A stretch of 64,000 bases of DNA from Nitrobacter hamburgensis X14 (GTDB taxonomy: Bacteria > Pseudomonadota > Alphaproteobacteria > Rhizobiales > Xanthobacteraceae): positions 62,001 to 126,000 of the forward strand of contig NC_007960.1 of the NCBI RefSeq assembly GCF_000013885.1, given 5' to 3'. The notes under the pieces were generated by a model that was not told the DNA's origin, searched no databases, and saw only the letters and a program-made list of their open reading frames with translations. The translations under genes were made by a program, and so were the position numbers. Of this stretch, positions 16,321-26,390 are shown in pieces (the first letter of the stretch is position 1; the number at the start of each line of letters is the position of its first letter).

Positions 16321-17691
16321 GTGACATCCTCGAAAATCGTTGCTGTCATCGGGGGAGGCCCCGTCGGCCTTGCCGCCGCTGCTCACCTGATGGAACGCGG
16401 CATGACGCCGATCGTGCTGGAGGCCGGAGAACAAGCTGCTCACGCGGTCCGGCAGTGGCGGCATGTGCAGTTGTTCTCGCCGTGGAAATACAACATTGAC
16501 GGTGCTGCCGCCCGTCTGTTGGCCGCTACGGGGTGGAATTCACCTGATCCAGAGGCCTACCCGACGGGAGGCGAGTTGATCGAGCGCTACCTCGATCCTC
16601 TGGCAACCAAGACACCCTTGAGGGACGTCATCAGGACGTCAAGCCGGGTTACGGCTATCAGTCGTGTCGGATTCGACAAGGCAAAGACGAAGGGACGCGA
16701 GAGCGCGCCATTCGAAATCCGCTTTCAGAACGGCAAGGGACCTGAAACCCTGCGTGCCGATGCCGTGATCGACGCTTCCGGAACGTGGTCTTCTCCAAAT
16801 CCGGCAGGCGTGAATGGGCTTGCCGCCATCGGTGAGAGGGAATGTGCGGCTCGGATCACCTATGGGATGCCGGACGTCCGCGGGACGGAGCGGGAGCGCT
16901 ATGAGGGCCAGACTGTTGCGGTGGTGGGGGCAGGTCATTCTGCAATCGGAACGCTGATCGAATTGGCCCGACTTCGCGACAATGCGCCTCCAACCAATGT
17001 CATTTGGCTTCTCCGCGGCACCGATCCGTCAAAGGCATTCGGCGGGGGCGCCAACGACAAGCTCGTCGCTCGCGGCGAACTGGGAGCGGCTTTCGCCGAT
17101 CTCGTATCGAAGGGAGCGATCCAGGTGGAGACAGGTTTTGGCATCACGCATGTTTCCGCTTCCGGAGAGCGGCTACGCATCGGAGCCGGTTCGGCATGCT
17201 GCGGCCGCCACGTCGTCGTCGATGAGTTGATCGTGGCCACGGGATTCCGGCCTGATCTCTGGTTCCTAAGTGAGATGCGGTTGCGTCTGGATTCCGCGAT
17301 CGAGGCACCTGTCGATCTGGCGCCGCTGGTCGACCCGAACGAACACAGCTGCGGGACTGTGCGCCCCCATGGGGCGCGAGAACTTCGGCAGGATGAGCCC
17401 GGTCTCTATCTGGCTGGCATGAAATCCTACGGACGCGCGCCGACGTTCCTGATGATTACCGGGTACGAACAAGTCCGCTCCATTGCGGCAGAGATCGCCG
17501 GTGACCATGAAGCGGCTGCACGGGTCGAACTCGATCTGCCGGAAACAGGCGTTTGCACCCGGGGTGGCGTAGAGGTCGGGACCGCGTCGGCGGGATGTTG
17601 TGGCGGTCCGGCGCCCGTCGGTGCGGATGCCTGCTGCGCTGAGGATGCCGATGCGAAGACTGCGGGGAGATCCGGGTGCAGTTGCTCGTGA
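16321..17691 (+). CDS. arsO: ArsO-like flavin-dependent oxidoreductase
   Basis: A 456-residue two-dinucleotide-binding protein. The N-terminal FAD site is VIGGGPVGLAAAAHL. A second Rossmann motif, VVGAGHSAIGTLIEL, lies near residue 200, and LIVATGFRPD completes the flavin-monooxygenase-like pattern. The C-terminus is cysteine-rich (GCCGG, ACCAED, SGCSCS), which could bind As(III). Such ArsO-like proteins occur in ars operons; their reaction is not settled. The GTG at 16321 has GGAG seven bases upstream and is preferred; ATG at 16315 lies two codons earlier. It ends 10 bp before the MFS gene. The symbol is by family resemblance. Confidence 0.78.
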   Translation: MTSSKIVAVIGGGPVGLAAAAHLMERGMTPIVLEAGEQAAHAVRQWRHVQLFSPWKYNIDGAAARLLAATGWNSPDPEAYPTGGELIERYLDPLATKTPLRDVIRTSSRVTAISRVGFDKAKTKGRESAPFEIRFQNGKGPETLRADAVIDASGTWSSPNPAGVNGLAAIGERECAARITYGMPDVRGTERERYEGQTVAVVGAGHSAIGTLIELARLRDNAPPTNVIWLLRGTDPSKAFGGGANDKLVARGELGAAFADLVSKGAIQVETGFGITHVSASGERLRIGAGSACCGRHVVVDELIVATGFRPDLWFLSEMRLRLDSAIEAPVDLAPLVDPNEHSCGTVRPHGARELRQDEPGLYLAGMKSYGRAPTFLMITGYEQVRSIAAEIAGDHEAAARVELDLPETGVCTRGGVEVGTASAGCCGGPAPVGADACCAEDADAKTAGRSGCSCS

Positions 17692-17701
17692 GGATGACCG
17701 C

Positions 17702-18883
17702 GTGAGCGGCCGCCAGCTTCCGGTCATCTTCGCGCTTGGGACAACGCAAACCCTCGCGTGGGCCTCCAGCTATTATCTTCCGGCGATTTTGGCTGATCCA
17801 ATCGCGCGAGACCTCGGCATCTCGAGCAACTGGTTCTTTGCCGCGTTTTCCGCCGCCTTGGTCATCTCCGGATTGCTCGGGCCGCGTGTCGGACGTCAGA
17901 TCGATCTGATCGGGGGACGGCCAGTCCTTTCCGGATCGAATTTGATCTTCGCTGCTGGTCTGGCGTTGCTTGGGGCATCGACGTCGGGTTGGATGCTCGG
18001 AGCGGCTTGGTTTCTGCTCGGCATCGGAATGGGAACGGGGCTTTACGATGCGGCATTCGGTGCGCTGGGGCGCATCTATGGCAACGATGCCCGACGCGCG
18101 ATCACGGGAATTACGCTGATCGCGGGATTTGCCAGTACGGTTGGCTGGCCGCTCAGTTCGTTCGGGCTTGAGGCGATCGGATGGCGAGCCACGTGTTACG
18201 CCTGGGCCGTCGCGCACCTTCTGGTCGGGTTTCCTCTCAACCTCCTCTTTCTGCCGAGGGTTACGACGGCAAAGCGTAACGAGGCATCGACCGTCAAACC
18301 GCACATGCCGATCGACCGCACCATGATCCTGCTGTCCTTGGCGTTCGCGGCAGCATGGACGGTCACCTCCGCGATGGCGGCACACCTGCCGCGTATCGTC
18401 GAGGCGTTCGGTGCAACGCCAGCGCAGGCTGTTTTTGCGGGGATGATGATCGGCCCCGCCCAGGTGGCGGCGCGTGTCCTGGAAGCGGGCACGCTGGGCA
18501 GATTCCATCCGTTGTTCTCGACCCGGCTTGCCTGCATCACACATCCCATCGGCGCCTGCATAATCGGAATCTTCGGAGGCGGTGCCGCGGCGGCATTCGC
18601 CTTGCTTCACGGGGCAGGCAACGGTTTGCTCACGATTGCTCGAGGTACACTGCCGTTGGAAATCTTCGGTCCCGAAAACTACGGATATCGCCTCGGGCTG
18701 CTCGGTGCGCCGTCCCGCGTTTGTCAGGCCCTGGCTCCTCTGGGCTTTAGTCTGCTGATTGATCCACTCGGGGGAGCGGTTCTGATTGTATCGTCGTTGC
18801 TGAGTCTGGTCGCGTTCGGTGCGCTGTTATTGCTGCCAAGGCATGCAACCAAGGACACCGTGGCCGAAGAGGCGAAAAGCTGA
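17702..18883 (+). CDS. MFS exporter in arsenic operon (ArsK-like candidate)
   Basis: A 393-residue major facilitator with twelve helices. The GTG at 17702 follows GAGG and lies 10 bp after the flavoprotein stop; the longer frame from 17600 overlaps that gene's Cys-rich tail in another frame and is rejected. Context and length fit MFS arsenical exporters such as ArsK, which move As(III), Sb(III) or organoarsenicals, but sequence signatures alone cannot name the substrate. It probably exports what the flavoprotein makes. Confidence 0.8.
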   Translation: MSGRQLPVIFALGTTQTLAWASSYYLPAILADPIARDLGISSNWFFAAFSAALVISGLLGPRVGRQIDLIGGRPVLSGSNLIFAAGLALLGASTSGWMLGAAWFLLGIGMGTGLYDAAFGALGRIYGNDARRAITGITLIAGFASTVGWPLSSFGLEAIGWRATCYAWAVAHLLVGFPLNLLFLPRVTTAKRNEASTVKPHMPIDRTMILLSLAFAAAWTVTSAMAAHLPRIVEAFGATPAQAVFAGMMIGPAQVAARVLEAGTLGRFHPLFSTRLACITHPIGACIIGIFGGGAAAAFALLHGAGNGLLTIARGTLPLEIFGPENYGYRLGLLGAPSRVCQALAPLGFSLLIDPLGGAVLIVSSLLSLVAFGALLLLPRHATKDTVAEEAKS

Positions 18884-19124
18884 TGGCATTGCGACCCCGC
18901 CGTCAATAACGTCGGGCGCTGGTAAGCAGGTTAGAAATTTGATTCGCATAAGATGGATTATGGAATATATTCCTAAATTAAAAAAATGTCAGAACATGTC
19001 GGAACAGCCATTCCCGCAGACCCGGGGCAACACTTCGTGGGCTCGCGCTGAGCAGGAAAAGATCGTTCGCGAGCTAGAAATGGCATCTTTCAATCTATCA
19101 AAGGGCAACGGATGGCCTAACGCT

Positions 19125-19853
19125 TCAGCGAAGGAGCTTTGTCCGAATCGCCATGGCAATGGCATGAGCTTTGCTGACTGCACCAAGTTTCGCGCGCGCC
19201 GCCATGATATGCTTGGTCACAGTTGATTTTGAGATTCCAAGAATCGCCGAGATTTCCCAGTTCGTCTTTCCCTCGCCCGCCCAAAGCAGACAATCCCATT
19301 CCCGTGCCGTCAGATTGCTATTGACGCGCCGCCAGGTCGCAATACGATGGAGATGTCGACCCAAAGCGTAGCTGGCCGCAAAGTTCAGCACTGATAGATC
19401 GGCCGAAGCCGGAAGTGTTCCCGGTCCGCCGAACGACAAAGACACAATCTCACCGTCTATTGTCGAAATCGGCACGACGTAACCGTCGCGTAGTCCGAAT
19501 TCCGCGGCTTCGCCTTGTATCAGCCTGACATTGCTTCGCTGAGGGCAGCTCTTGTAGCCCTCATGCCATGTGAACGGCGTTCGTTCATGAAAAAGGTGCT
19601 GAATGATCGGATCGCGAAATACGTATCCCTTTCTGCTGTAGCGATCTAACCATTGCGCTGGAAAGCGCTGGAATAGGATTCGTGAGCGAAGTTCAGCCAG
19701 TGGCGCTGGGCGCGTCGGCACGATGCCACCGAAGAGACCGGTAAAGCCGAATTCCGCCGCGAGCCCCAAAAGGCAATCTTCTATTTCGGCTGCGGTTCTC
19801 GTCTGCTCCACGGCCTCCATAAAGCGAAAGGTTTGGCTTAAGCGGTCCGACAA
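19125..19853 (-). CDS. LuxR-family quorum-sensing regulator
   Basis: A 242-residue LuxR-type regulator. Residues about 20-165 form an autoinducer-binding domain (FPAQWLDRYSRKGYVFRDPI and a TWHEG block carry the usual Trp/Tyr/Asp positions). Residues about 178-240 are the LuxR helix-turn-helix (LTAREWDCLLWAGEGKTNWE, then ISKSTVTKHI). The start is a TTG at 19853 with AAGGA nine bases upstream; an ATG at 19820 is an alternative. It lies downstream of virD4 in the same direction, separated by about 530 bp. A LuxI synthase is encoded at 50846-51469, so a LuxI/LuxR pair probably brackets and controls the transfer region (inference). Confidence 0.88.
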   Translation of the reverse strand: MSDRLSQTFRFMEAVEQTRTAAEIEDCLLGLAAEFGFTGLFGGIVPTRPAPLAELRSRILFQRFPAQWLDRYSRKGYVFRDPIIQHLFHERTPFTWHEGYKSCPQRSNVRLIQGEAAEFGLRDGYVVPISTIDGEIVSLSFGGPGTLPASADLSVLNFAASYALGRHLHRIATWRRVNSNLTAREWDCLLWAGEGKTNWEISAILGISKSTVTKHIMAARAKLGAVSKAHAIAMAIRTKLLR

Positions 19854-20386
19854 AGGCTTAAGTCCTTCTTTGCCTAATTGGGGGCCGTGCTCGTCCTAGC
19901 GGCATTGGACAGACGGAAGTTGGGTGGACGTCGCGATCGGCATCGTTCCGCTCATGGTGGTTGCTGTGAAAGCGTTGACCAAAAGAATGAATCCTTGTGG
20001 CAAGAATGCGGCCTGTCTGTCGGCCTCATGTTTCACGAAGTGACTGAAGCGACGCCGTGTTTCTGTATCTTCGTCAACCGGGCGCGGTGGCAACCGAACC
20101 TGAGTGATACGCGTTCATCAGCGGTCATTATATCATGTGACCGGCTGTCATCAGCCCGATCCGACTGCCGAATGGATCGTCCGCGCTTGAAGAGGTGCGC
20201 GGGCTTGGGCACTTCGAAAACGCCAAGCATCTCCGCTTAGATGTGCGAGAGCTATATTCGCTCCAGCAGGCATCGCGACCTGCACATCACCTAACCGATC
20301 GTTCCACATTGCGTGCCGCTCCAAACTCGATGACGATGAACATCGCTACCGCAAAAGCGGTTTCTGCGCATCAAAAGTCGAGGTGT
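19854..20386. other. gap between luxR and virD4
   Basis: About 530 bp with only short overlapping open frames on both strands and no ribosome site or recognisable family. It should hold the luxR promoter. No convincing terminator was seen after virD4. Confidence 0.4.
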
Positions 20387-22531
20387 TTACGGTTTCGTGT
20401 CATCGCCAAAGGAGCGGTGCAATAATGCGAGAGTGTCGGCTGCCTCACGCGTTTTGGATCCAGATGAGGTATCCAAGACACGCATCATGGCGGAGAACTC
20501 TTCGTCCTGGCGAGCCTCGGCAGACTTCAGGATATTGCGAACGTCACAGCTTTCTCCCGGCGGAGCGGGTGGCGCGATACCAAGTGACAGAGATTTCGAT
20601 TCAGGCTTTGCCGTTCGTCGCGCGACCAGCGTGAGCGGCGCGGCCGGGGCTTGAGGCCGTTCTGTTGCCGTCGCCTTGTTGGATGCCGATTTTGGAGGGC
20701 GCCGCGACTTTGTCTTTCGTGGAGTTGGTGAGTTCATTTCCATTGGGGCTGGGCCGGCATCCGCCAGTTTTTTCGTTTGGTCGGGCATCGGATTGATCGC
20801 GCCGCCGAGAGACTCGTCCTGCCAGTCTCGCAACGCCGGCAAGACTGGCGGCGATCCCTTGGCCTTCTCGTAGAAGGCCCTGTATGGCTTATCGAGATAA
20901 TGCCGGATTTTCGTCAATTCAAACGATCGTGAGTTCTTCACCATCAGGATCGAGAGCCGCGCTGACATTTCCCGAAGCTCGAGCGGACTGCGAAGCGGCC
21001 GGGGCGTATAATGCGGCGCCCAGACGCGCGGTGCGAAGATCCCCTGCCCTGGCCGCTGGATCGGCGTCTTATAGACTTGCGTAGTCTCCCCGAGCATCTC
21101 GGACACGAAGTCTGAGGTTTCGAGGTCGTTGATCTGGATGAAGAGTTTGATCTGCGAGCCGGATACCGTGGTGATGCGTGTATTCTTGCCGTAGAGTTCA
21201 TCGAGCTGCGCGATATCCTGCATGACAATCGCCATGCGAAAGCCGTAGCCGGCGCTGATCGTGATCTTGGAGATCAGAGAATCCATCCGCCCGACATGGT
21301 AGAATTCGTCGAGCATCAGCAGCACCTGGTGTGGTTCGTCCGCGCCTGGAATCTTCACCATCATCAGGTCGTGGATCTGCTGGAACAGAATCCGGATCAG
21401 CGGCCGGAAGATCGAGAGCTCCGCGATGGTGCAGCCGATGAAGATGGTCATCGGCTGACGGCGCAGTTCGCGGATGTCGAAGTCGGAGGTCTCAGTCGCC
21501 GCCGAAATCAGCCCGTTGTTCCACAGCGACGTCGCCATATTGACGTTGAACACCGCACTGTTGCGGGTCTCCGGCTCGAGCGCGATATACTGGTTAAAGC
21601 TGTCGACGACCCAGGTCGGGAGATGCTGACATTCGGTTTTCACGATGGCGCGCAAGACCGATGAAATGTCCTTGCCCGTTGTGGTCATTCGCGCGACGGT
21701 GCGCATATGCTGTGCGCCGGCAATCAAGGGCGACGACAGGACGTAGCCAATCAGCGCCGAGAGCAGGAGACGGCCGGCGCCCGCCCAGGTATCGTCGGCC
21801 TTCTCAGGGATCACGAACGACGCCACCACCAGGCAGTCCGTCGCCATCCGCGCGTCCCGCCGGACAAAGTCGAGGGGATTGTAGCGATGGGTGTCGTTCG
21901 AGCCGGGCGAGAACATGAACACCTTGTTGCCCATGGCCGCACGATGATTGGCCAGCGCGTCGAAGTTCTCGCGCTTGGGATCGAAGAACACGGCCGAGCC
22001 CTGCCAGAGGTAGCCATTCGGAAGGACGAAGCCAGTGCCTTTGCCCGACCGTGAGGGGCCGACGACGAGAATGTGTGCCGGTTCGTCCGAGCGGATGGTC
22101 GCCCCACCCAATGTCCCCAGGACGATGCCCTGCTTCGCCGTGAGGCCTTGCCTGGCTGCCTCCATCAGCGTGCCGAAGCGGGCTTCGCCGTAGGGCATCT
22201 GCCGGCGATTGATGACCGCAAACATGACCCCGGCGATGGCGAGCGCGCCAACCGCGGCCACGGCATAGCCGGCGCGGATCAGCGCTTCGAGGCGCATGCT
22301 TGGAAACAGCAGCCGGTCATAGAAATGACGCCAAGCGATCAGAAAGAAGTCGACGGAGCGATCGGTGTTCTGCATCCGGAACAAAGCCCAGCGGGATGCG
22401 CCTTCGCTGGGAAACCGGCTCGGCGCCCAGCGAAGAGCCACGACAACCTCGTAGGCCATGCTCCACAACAGCCAGAAGGCGAGCAGCAGCAGGACCGCGA
22501 TGCCGATCCTATAGGCGACGACGCGCGCCAT
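20387..22531 (-). CDS. virD4: type IV coupling protein VirD4/TraG
   Basis: A 714-residue coupling ATPase that brings the relaxosome to the secretion channel. Two N-terminal membrane segments (about 10-32 and 85-107) precede the cytoplasmic motor. Walker A is VVGPSRSGKGTGF (158-168) and Walker B is VLLMLDEFYHVG. The last 140 residues are a low-complexity Pro/Lys/Ala tail longer than usual. Its start overlaps the end of virB11 by 23 bases; it is the last gene of the virB operon. Confidence 0.95.
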   Translation of the reverse strand: MARVVAYRIGIAVLLLLAFWLLWSMAYEVVVALRWAPSRFPSEGASRWALFRMQNTDRSVDFFLIAWRHFYDRLLFPSMRLEALIRAGYAVAAVGALAIAGVMFAVINRRQMPYGEARFGTLMEAARQGLTAKQGIVLGTLGGATIRSDEPAHILVVGPSRSGKGTGFVLPNGYLWQGSAVFFDPKRENFDALANHRAAMGNKVFMFSPGSNDTHRYNPLDFVRRDARMATDCLVVASFVIPEKADDTWAGAGRLLLSALIGYVLSSPLIAGAQHMRTVARMTTTGKDISSVLRAIVKTECQHLPTWVVDSFNQYIALEPETRNSAVFNVNMATSLWNNGLISAATETSDFDIRELRRQPMTIFIGCTIAELSIFRPLIRILFQQIHDLMMVKIPGADEPHQVLLMLDEFYHVGRMDSLISKITISAGYGFRMAIVMQDIAQLDELYGKNTRITTVSGSQIKLFIQINDLETSDFVSEMLGETTQVYKTPIQRPGQGIFAPRVWAPHYTPRPLRSPLELREMSARLSILMVKNSRSFELTKIRHYLDKPYRAFYEKAKGSPPVLPALRDWQDESLGGAINPMPDQTKKLADAGPAPMEMNSPTPRKTKSRRPPKSASNKATATERPQAPAAPLTLVARRTAKPESKSLSLGIAPPAPPGESCDVRNILKSAEARQDEEFSAMMRVLDTSSGSKTREAADTLALLHRSFGDDTKP

Positions 22532-23567
22532 GACGGCCTTTCCCTCCGGTCCGCTGCTCCCGCCATTCCGCCATGCGCGAGAAATGCACCGCCGACGTGC
22601 CGCGCCAGCCGCCGACCTTGGTCTGCTGGATCACGATTGGCAGCACCGACTTGATGTAGCCGACGATCTCGTCGCGCCGCAGGCCTAATCCCGCCTGCAT
22701 CACCATCAGCGCGAGTTGCTCGAACGCGCCCGCTGGGCTGTCGGCATGCACCGTGGTGATGCTGCCGGGATGGCCGGTGTTGATGGCGCGCAGAAATGAA
22801 TAGGCCTCGGCGCCGCGGATCTCGCCGAGAAAGATGCGGTCGGGCCGAAGCCGCATCGAGGCCTGCAGCAAGGTTTCGACCGTGACACGCGCCTCGCCCT
22901 GGTCTCCTTTGGAGGCGACCAGCGGCAGGTAGTTTTTCTGAATCGGATTGACCTCCCGCGTATCCTCGATGGTGATGATGCGTTCGTCGACCGGCACTTC
23001 CTTAAGAATTGCGTTCAAAAATGTTGTCTTGCCGGAACTCGTCCCGCCCGACAGAAGGATCGAATAGCGGTTGGCGACCGCCAAGCGGATGAAGTCCTCG
23101 ATCCGGCCAGCATCGAGGTGTTCGCACAGCCGACGGTCGGTTTCGGAGAGGGCGCCCTCGCCCGCTGTCGACACTTTTTCGAAGGAGCCGAGCTTGCGGT
23201 AATCGTCGAGCCGCATCTCCTTGATCACCTGCTTGCGGATCGCGAACGCGCCCCCGGCGGTGGTCGCCGGCGGCATCACGCCCTGGAAGCGCTCGCCGGT
23301 CGGCAAGGCGGCCGACAGCAGCGGATGCTCCTCATTGACGCTCTGACCGGAATGGCCGGCGACGCGCTCCGCGAGGTGGCGCAGCGCGTGCTCCGTCAGA
23401 TGTGGGACGTCATGGCGTTCCATCGCCGACTGGCCAAACCGCTCGACCCAGACCTCACCCGGCCCATTGGCGCAGATCTCGACGACCTGATCATCCTTGA
23501 GCCACGGCCGGATCGGTTCAAGGGCCCGATCAATGAAGACCGTCAGGCTTCGCGCCAATGCGTTCAC
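22509..23567 (-). CDS. virB11: VirB11 secretion ATPase
   Basis: A 352-residue hexameric traffic ATPase at the cytoplasmic base of the channel. Walker A LLSGGTSSGKTTF lies near residue 172-184, the Asp box is IITIEDTREV, Walker B is RPDRIFLGEIRG and the His box GHPGSITTVHAD is intact. It overlaps virB10 by 38 bases and virD4 by 23. Family length is about 340. Confidence 0.96.
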   Translation of the reverse strand: MNALARSLTVFIDRALEPIRPWLKDDQVVEICANGPGEVWVERFGQSAMERHDVPHLTEHALRHLAERVAGHSGQSVNEEHPLLSAALPTGERFQGVMPPATTAGGAFAIRKQVIKEMRLDDYRKLGSFEKVSTAGEGALSETDRRLCEHLDAGRIEDFIRLAVANRYSILLSGGTSSGKTTFLNAILKEVPVDERIITIEDTREVNPIQKNYLPLVASKGDQGEARVTVETLLQASMRLRPDRIFLGEIRGAEAYSFLRAINTGHPGSITTVHADSPAGAFEQLALMVMQAGLGLRRDEIVGYIKSVLPIVIQQTKVGGWRGTSAVHFSRMAEWREQRTGGKGRHGARRRL

Positions 23568-24867
23568 GTTTCAGCTCCCTCAAGGCTTCCTTGACCGGGT
23601 CGGAATAGAGCGCGGAGAAGTCGAGGTCGCGCCGCACGAAAACAATGATCTGGGTACCCTGGTCGAGGTAGATGGTGGGCGGGATGTTGATCGAGTTTCG
23701 CAGCGCCTGCTGGGCAATATTGGTGAGGGTCTGCGACACGTTCTGCGCGGCGATCGCGCGCGCCTGCAGGCTGAGCTGGCTTTGATTTACGCCGGTTTGC
23801 GTCTGCGTGACGATCCCGGTCACCGGGTCGGTCGTTGTAATGATGGAGCCGTTGCCGTTGGTGTTGGTGTTCTGGCCATAGGCGCTAAGGAATTGCGACA
23901 CCCCACCAACGACCGACAGCATGATCGCCGAACCGAAGCGCTCCAGATAATGGTTGTCGACGAAGCCGGCGTTGCCCGCGCGGCCGAGATCGTCCGCCCC
24001 GTTGGAGCCGAGCTGCACCGAGACGCCGTCCGACCGCAGCATGCGTGTCCACACGACGAACACGCGGGTCTGACCCTGGGCGATGCCCGACTTATATTCG
24101 CCGACGAGACGGCTGCCGGCCGGGATCAGCACGCGGCGACCGTCGAAGGACCAGACGTTCTCGCTGACGACCGCACGGACCATGCCGGGCAGATCGCTCT
24201 GGAGCGCCGTCTCCAGTACGCCGCGGATCATCGTGCCCTGCGCGACCAGCGCATCGATCCGATTGTTCTTGGTGGCGCGCGAGACCTCGACGCCGGCAGC
24301 TGACACCGAGGCCAGAAACCGGCGATTGGGATCATCGTCCGGACCCGCTGCCGCCTTGCTCCCGTCCTCGGGATTTCGTGCGGCGGCCGCCGCCGCATTG
24401 TCGGCGATCACCTGGGGCGCGCGCAGGCGTTCCCATTTCCGCCTCTCTTCCTGACGCAGGCGCTCGAGTTCGGCGAGACGGCGCGCCTCGTCGTCGTTCG
24501 GGGGCGCTGCGGCGCGCGGCGGTTCAGGTGGCGGTGGTGCCGGAAGCGCCAAGGGAGGTGCAACCGGGGGAGAAGGTGGTTCGGCCGGCGCCTGTGGGAT
24601 GACGATCATGCCCTGGTTGGTTTGCGTCCGCGGCGACGACAGCGAGGGTGCGGGAAACTGTGTCGTTGTGAACTCCTCCTTGTCGGGCGTTGTCAGCGTC
24701 GGCGCGCGTCGCGCCACCGAGCCGTAAATTATCCAGGCCGCCACCATGAGCGCGCCGATCGGCACCCCAAATTTCAGGAAGCTGCCGAGCGCGGTGCGGC
24801 CGCGCGCGACGGAGGTCGCGGCCGCCGCCTCCAGTTCGAACGAGCGATAGTCGTCGGCGCTCGGCAT
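23530..24867 (-). CDS. virB10: VirB10 channel scaffold protein
   Basis: A 445-residue protein spanning both membranes: a short cytoplasmic N-terminus, one transmembrane helix (about 30-48), a Pro-rich periplasmic region (residues 90-118, many PP pairs) and a C-terminal TrbI/VirB10 beta-barrel domain (IRGVLETALQSDLPGMVRAV, VLIPAGSRLVGEY). It forms the core channel with VirB7 and VirB9. It starts 6 bp after the virB9 stop. Confidence 0.95.
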   Translation of the reverse strand: MPSADDYRSFELEAAAATSVARGRTALGSFLKFGVPIGALMVAAWIIYGSVARRAPTLTTPDKEEFTTTQFPAPSLSSPRTQTNQGMIVIPQAPAEPPSPPVAPPLALPAPPPPEPPRAAAPPNDDEARRLAELERLRQEERRKWERLRAPQVIADNAAAAAARNPEDGSKAAAGPDDDPNRRFLASVSAAGVEVSRATKNNRIDALVAQGTMIRGVLETALQSDLPGMVRAVVSENVWSFDGRRVLIPAGSRLVGEYKSGIAQGQTRVFVVWTRMLRSDGVSVQLGSNGADDLGRAGNAGFVDNHYLERFGSAIMLSVVGGVSQFLSAYGQNTNTNGNGSIITTTDPVTGIVTQTQTGVNQSQLSLQARAIAAQNVSQTLTNIAQQALRNSINIPPTIYLDQGTQIIVFVRRDLDFSALYSDPVKEALRELKRERIGAKPDGLH

Positions 24868-24873
24868 TGCGCG

Positions 24874-25677
24874 TCAACCTCCCAGATTCGTTGCCGAGCC
24901 CACACGCTGCGGCGCATAGGGCTCGAGCCCGTTCGGCTCATGCACATTGTTCAGACGGCGGTTGAAGACGCAGGTCGATTCCTGGCCGTTGCGCAGCGTC
25001 CACTGCGGCGACACCTTGTCGACGATGACGTAAGGCCCCTCGGTCCGGAAATTGACGAGGCTTTCATTGCGGTCACCATCGACGATGTAGATCGCCGGCG
25101 TCTCGCCCTCGAAGCGGAACCAGGTCTTGGTCCCATCGTCGAACGCGGCAACCGGCTTGTTCACTGACGAGCCCTTGTAGCCGTAATCGCTGTTGGCGTT
25201 GGCGATGTTGAGATCCTTGAGATTCGGATTGGCGGCGCGCTCCTTGGCTTCAGCCAAGAGCTTCGCGCTGGCCTCGTCATCCGGAAACCGGAATCGCACC
25301 GCGTAGATCTGCCCTGCCGGCGGCCGCGTGTTCGAGCGCAGCAGGAACGAATAGATGCGCTTGTCGGTGACGACGTTGAGGTTCGACTGGGCGTTCTTTT
25401 CAACCGGCTTGACGAAGATGACGTCACCCTTGCGGTTCGGTTCGACCTTCCAGGCGATTGAATCCCCGAGCGCCAGCGTTTCGATCTTCTCGTCGGGCTG
25501 TAGCTCGATCATCGTCGAGGTGCCATAGCTCGCATCGATCGCGGTTACGTTGTCCTTGTTGTAGACGACGTCCCGCACTCGCGAATCGACGCGACCCGGC
25601 CGCGGCAGCGCCTCCGCGAAGGCGGCGCCGGCCGTGATGCAGAGTACGACAGTTAAGACGGCACAACCCTTGATCAT
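24874..25677 (-). CDS. virB9: VirB9 outer-membrane core protein
   Basis: A 267-residue secreted protein (signal peptide to about residue 21, ending AGAAFA) of the VirB9/TrbG/CagX family, with an N-terminal beta domain and the C-terminal block FDDGTKTWFRFE. It contacts VirB7 and VirB10 in the outer-membrane complex. The frame opens at 25770, but the ATG at 25677 overlaps the virB8 stop (ATGA) and starts a proper signal peptide. Confidence 0.94.
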   Translation of the reverse strand: MIKGCAVLTVVLCITAGAAFAEALPRPGRVDSRVRDVVYNKDNVTAIDASYGTSTMIELQPDEKIETLALGDSIAWKVEPNRKGDVIFVKPVEKNAQSNLNVVTDKRIYSFLLRSNTRPPAGQIYAVRFRFPDDEASAKLLAEAKERAANPNLKDLNIANANSDYGYKGSSVNKPVAAFDDGTKTWFRFEGETPAIYIVDGDRNESLVNFRTEGPYVIVDKVSPQWTLRNGQESTCVFNRRLNNVHEPNGLEPYAPQRVGSATNLGG

Positions 25678-26390
25678 TGCTGCGCACCTACCGTTCCCGG
25701 TGAGGGCGCGGTCTCCTGATCGCGGCGATACTCGAGCACCTGGAAACCGAGGGGATTGTCGAACCGCCATTCGTTACGCATCGGCGCGGAGGTATAGCGG
25801 AAGCGCACCAGCGACACCCAGTTGCGGGTGATGATGTTGGTCGAGGACTTCTCCTCGGTGGAGAAACGCGCGAGCGCCGTGCGGTTGTTCGGAAAGGTCA
25901 CGGACTTGATGTTGACGGCGATCACGGTGTTCGAACCGAAGACTTTCACAGGGTTGCTGGGATTGGCGGGCGAATAGATTTCGGTCAGTTCACGGCTCGC
26001 ATCGCCACTGGCCAATAATTGCGCCAGATCGAAATTATCTTTCAGCGCCTTCGGGTCATAGGTCTCGCGCGCCTTGATGTAGCGGACGACATTGAATGTC
26101 GTGACGGCCTCGTCCTGGGTCAGCGGACCCTCCGCCATCGGCCGCTTCACCTCGACGAAGCCGGTGGTCTTGTCGACCACGACCATGTACGGCTCGTAGG
26201 TCTTGAGCGGGACCAGCAAAGCCAAGGTGCCGAGTGCGCCGACGGCCACGATTGTCATGACCGCGGCGACGATCCAGGCAAGCGCCCGCGAATTGCGATT
26301 TCGGCGCGCGATATCCCGCTCCCATGTCGCGCCGTCGGCGTAATAGCGCGAATCGACCCGCGCGGACTCTGAGGCTGTTGTCTCCGTCAT
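25674..26390 (-). CDS. virB8: VirB8 inner-membrane assembly factor
   Basis: A 238-residue bitopic protein with one N-terminal transmembrane helix (about 37-60) and a periplasmic VirB8 domain (YVKARETYD-like block, here YIKARETYDPKALKDNFDL, and FSTEEKSSTNIITRNWVSLV). It nucleates channel assembly. Its start overlaps the virB6 stop (ATGA). Confidence 0.94.
   Translation of the reverse strand: MTETTASESARVDSRYYADGATWERDIARRNRNSRALAWIVAAVMTIVAVGALGTLALLVPLKTYEPYMVVVDKTTGFVEVKRPMAEGPLTQDEAVTTFNVVRYIKARETYDPKALKDNFDLAQLLASGDASRELTEIYSPANPSNPVKVFGSNTVIAVNIKSVTFPNNRTALARFSTEEKSSTNIITRNWVSLVRFRYTSAPMRNEWRFDNPLGFQVLEYRRDQETAPSPGTVGAQQ

Noticed and set aside
18819..19226. 135-codon plus-strand frame after the arsenic MFS gene
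   Set aside because: It starts inside the MFS gene and runs antisense into luxR, with no ribosome site.
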